Shown here piece after piece: positions 62,524-64,000 of a stretch of 64,000 nucleotides of DNA (position 1 is its first letter; every line of letters starts with the position of its first letter). The position numbers were made by a program, and so were the translations under genes. Origin of the DNA: Domibacillus mangrovi (lineage in GTDB: Bacteria > Bacillota > Bacilli > Bacillales > Domibacillaceae). The stretch is from assembly GCF_001906925.1 (NCBI RefSeq), contig NZ_MRWQ01000008.1, positions 124,001 to 188,000 on the forward strand, read 5' to 3'. Under the pieces are notes generated by a model, which saw nothing but the letters and a program-made list of their open reading frames with translations, searched no databases and had not been told where the DNA came from.

Positions 62524-62652
62524 ATGGCACGTTCAAGTGGATCATTGAAAAACCTCGTGAAAATGGGAATTAAATATGGACCGATTATGTATCCGTTCAT
62601 TAAAAAATATTGGAACAAACGAAAAGCAGCGAAAGTATTTCAGCCAAAATAA
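62524..62652 (+). CDS. Small basic protein, 42 residues
   Basis: Encodes MARSSGSLKNLVKMGIKYG... ending in KRKAAKVFQPK, with a net strong positive charge and one amphipathic aromatic segment (YGPIMYPFIKKYWNKR). GAAAGGTGAG ribosome site seven bases before ATG, and a short GCAG/CTGC hairpin with a T-run after the stop, support a real gene. I recall similar small conserved Bacillus proteins but no function. Confidence 0.65.
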   Translation: MARSSGSLKNLVKMGIKYGPIMYPFIKKYWNKRKAAKVFQPK

Positions 62653-62729
62653 AAAATGTGGGCAGTCAGACTTCCTGCATTTTTATTTTGTTGAAAAAGT
62701 AATCATTTCGCACTTATTTCCCTATCAAA

Positions 62730-62763
62730 AACCGGCTTCCTTAAAAGGCTAGCCGGTCTGTTT
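62730..62763 (-). terminator. Terminator of the nrd operon
   Basis: AGACCGGCTAGCC-TTTT-AAGGAAGCCGGTTTTTG on the minus strand right after the nrdB stop. Confidence 0.85.
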
Positions 62764-62765
62764 CA

Positions 62766-63806
62766 TTAAAGTTCGTCGAATCCGTTGTCTTGGACGTTTA
62801 CCTTTACGTACTGGCGCGACCGCTGTTCAAAGAAATCCGTCTTGCCGAGATCAACGTCTTCGTACGCTTTGATCCATTTCAATGGATTTTTACGGTAATC
62901 CGGGAATGGTTTATCGTAGCCAAGCTGACTACAGCGAACGTTCGTGTAAAAATAAATGTACGCCTCCACATCTTCCACATCGAGACCATCAATCTTGTCC
63001 CCGATCACTTCGCGTGCCCATTCCACTTCAAGCGCCGCTGCTTCTCGAAAAATCGCCTCCACGTCAGCTGCACGTTCCTCCGTATCAAGCTCTGGATATT
63101 CCGTCAGCAATTCACGATAAATTTTCACAAATAAATCAACATGAAGCTGCTCGTCACGGTTAATATAATTGATCATCGTACTCGTTGCCACCATTTTTTG
63201 GTGACGCGCCAAATGATAAAAGAACGCAAATCCCGAATAAAAGAATAACCCTTCCAAAATCACATCATATACAATCGACTCAAGCATATTTTCCACAGTC
63301 GGCTGTTCCACGAACGATTCGTATCCTTTCATGACAAAATCGTTGCGCTTTTCAAGCACAGGCTCACTTCTCCAATAGTCAAACACACGATCTTGCTCCG
63401 ATTTTGGCACCAAGCTCGACAAAACGTATGAATAGCTATGATTATGAATCACCTCTTGCTGCGCCAAAATAATCATCAACGCCTGCAAGCTGGAATCCGT
63501 TAAATAATCGGCTACTTTCCCCGCATAATCCGTCTGAATACTATCAAGCAGTGCCAGCAGTCCAATCGTTTTCAAAAACGCTTCCCGCTCAGAATCCGTT
63601 AATCCTGGAAACTGCTTCACATCCGTCCCCATGTTAATCTCAAACGGTGTCCAGAAATTCCCAAGCATCCGCTTGTATTTTGGATACGCCCAGTCAAATT
63701 TTACATCGTCCCAGTTCAACACGTTTGACGACCGACCGTTCACAATCGCCGTCGAACGGTTCGGTGCGTCTTTATCCATTAATTTACGCTTTTCCATCAT
63801 TGTCAT
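62766..63806 (-). CDS. nrdB: Ribonucleotide reductase small (beta) subunit
   Basis: About 346 residues, ferritin-like radical subunit of class I ribonucleotide reductase. Metal and radical residues are visible: QQEVIHNHSY (Glu, His, and a Tyr at the radical position), EGLFFYSGF (Glu) and NRDEQLHVDLF (Glu, His). The C-terminal VQDNGFDEL tail would dock on the large subunit. Start ATG 63806 (MTMMEKRKLM) follows AAGGAGGA; the open frame runs 16 codons further 5' into nrdA. The class Ia or Ib label (NrdB or NrdF) is uncertain. Confidence 0.93.
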   Translation of the reverse strand: MTMMEKRKLMDKDAPNRSTAIVNGRSSNVLNWDDVKFDWAYPKYKRMLGNFWTPFEINMGTDVKQFPGLTDSEREAFLKTIGLLALLDSIQTDYAGKVADYLTDSSLQALMIILAQQEVIHNHSYSYVLSSLVPKSEQDRVFDYWRSEPVLEKRNDFVMKGYESFVEQPTVENMLESIVYDVILEGLFFYSGFAFFYHLARHQKMVATSTMINYINRDEQLHVDLFVKIYRELLTEYPELDTEERAADVEAIFREAAALEVEWAREVIGDKIDGLDVEDVEAYIYFYTNVRCSQLGYDKPFPDYRKNPLKWIKAYEDVDLGKTDFFEQRSRQYVKVNVQDNGFDEL

Positions 63807-63819
63807 AACAATATCCTCC

Positions 63820-64000
63820 TTAACTCGAGCACGACTCGCATTCAAGCAGCTCAACCGATGTGGAACGAACGTAATACGTCGTCTTCAACCCGTTTTTCCA
63901 TGCTGCTAAATGCAAATCAAGCAATTCTTTCGCCTTAATTGTATTTTGAACGTACAAATTGAGTGACACACCTTGATCGATATGACGCTGGCGCGCCGCA
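63820..64000 (-). CDS. nrdA: Ribonucleotide reductase large (alpha) subunit, C-terminal fragment
   Basis: The last 59 codons of a class I alpha subunit, running off the window end. It reads RQRHIDQGVSLNLYV ... AAWKNGLKTTYYVRST and ends with ECESCSS, the C-terminal redox-active Cys pair that re-reduces the active site. The stop is 14 bases before the nrdB start, giving the nrdA-nrdB order. Confidence 0.92.
   Translation of the reverse strand, partial: AARQRHIDQGVSLNLYVQNTIKAKELLDLHLAAWKNGLKTTYYVRSTSVELLECESCSS

Overview
This window is a chromosomal segment of a motile, Gram-positive, low-to-moderate GC member of the Bacillaceae. The evidence is the run csrA-fliW-yviE-flgL-flgK-flgN ... flgM-yvyF-comFC-comFA, then degU-degS, yvyE, an LCP ligase and tagO, which is the B. 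subtilis-like comF/flagellin/deg/tag neighbourhood, together with AGGAGG ribosome sites and consensus sigma-D promoters. I cannot name the species.

Layout. 1-1.3 kb: end of a GGDEF-EAL protein. 1.4-3.3 kb: two copies of a small module (YjfB-like motility protein plus an 80-residue coiled coil) with a truncated LAGLIDADG endonuclease between them. 3.4-5.5 kb: a large flagellin gene interrupted by a 359-nt group I intron, with a sigma-D promoter and a CsrA-type hairpin in its leader. 5.8-8.7 kb: accessory genes (membrane Mrr-like nuclease, retropepsin-like pair, class II Fic protein bracketed by short repeats). 8.8-18.2 kb: flagellar operon from csrA back to flgM, with fliS, a second flagellin, yaaR, ylqH and a FliK/YlqG-like gene between flgM and flgN. 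18.3-21.9 kb: NERD nuclease, yvyF, comFC, comFA. 22-28.7 kb: SLH-domain surface protein, degV, luxS, lipoprotein, degU/degS. 29.2-38.4 kb: yvyE, LCP ligase, tagO, secA2, slaP and an MBOAT/PatB-like pair, a set that fits S-layer export and cell-wall polymer O-acetylation. 38.4-48.4 kb: LysM/NlpC hydrolase, PbpC-like PBP, a decayed gene with inserted repeats, MFS transporter, M20 peptidase, kinase-like protein, two LysM-3D proteins. 48.6-52.3 kb: yknW and yknX separated by an IscB element with its omega-RNA. 52.4-64 kb: large subtilisin-like protease, serA-serC, a zinc-ribbon trypsin-like protease with a dockerin-like end, uracil permease, cvfB and ribonucleotide reductase.

How parts work together. 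CsrA, FliW and the flagellin leader hairpin form the known partner-switch circuit for flagellin translation. FlgM and sigma-D promoters time the late flagellar genes. TagO, the LCP ligase, SecA2, SlaP and the acyltransferase pair all act on the envelope, and the SLH protein is a plausible client of that surface.

Most notable. (1) The group I intron in flagellin, with a free-standing truncated homing endonuclease nearby. (2) An IscB/omega-RNA element inside the ykn operon. (3) A dispersed family of 140-275 bp palindromic repeats (five copies plus a fragment) whose left and right ends resemble those of the IscB element, suggesting ORF-less, omega-RNA-like relatives. (4) A second family of 40-bp repeats that flanks accessory genes. 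(5) A long structured leader of unrecognised class before a LysM-3D cell-wall gene.
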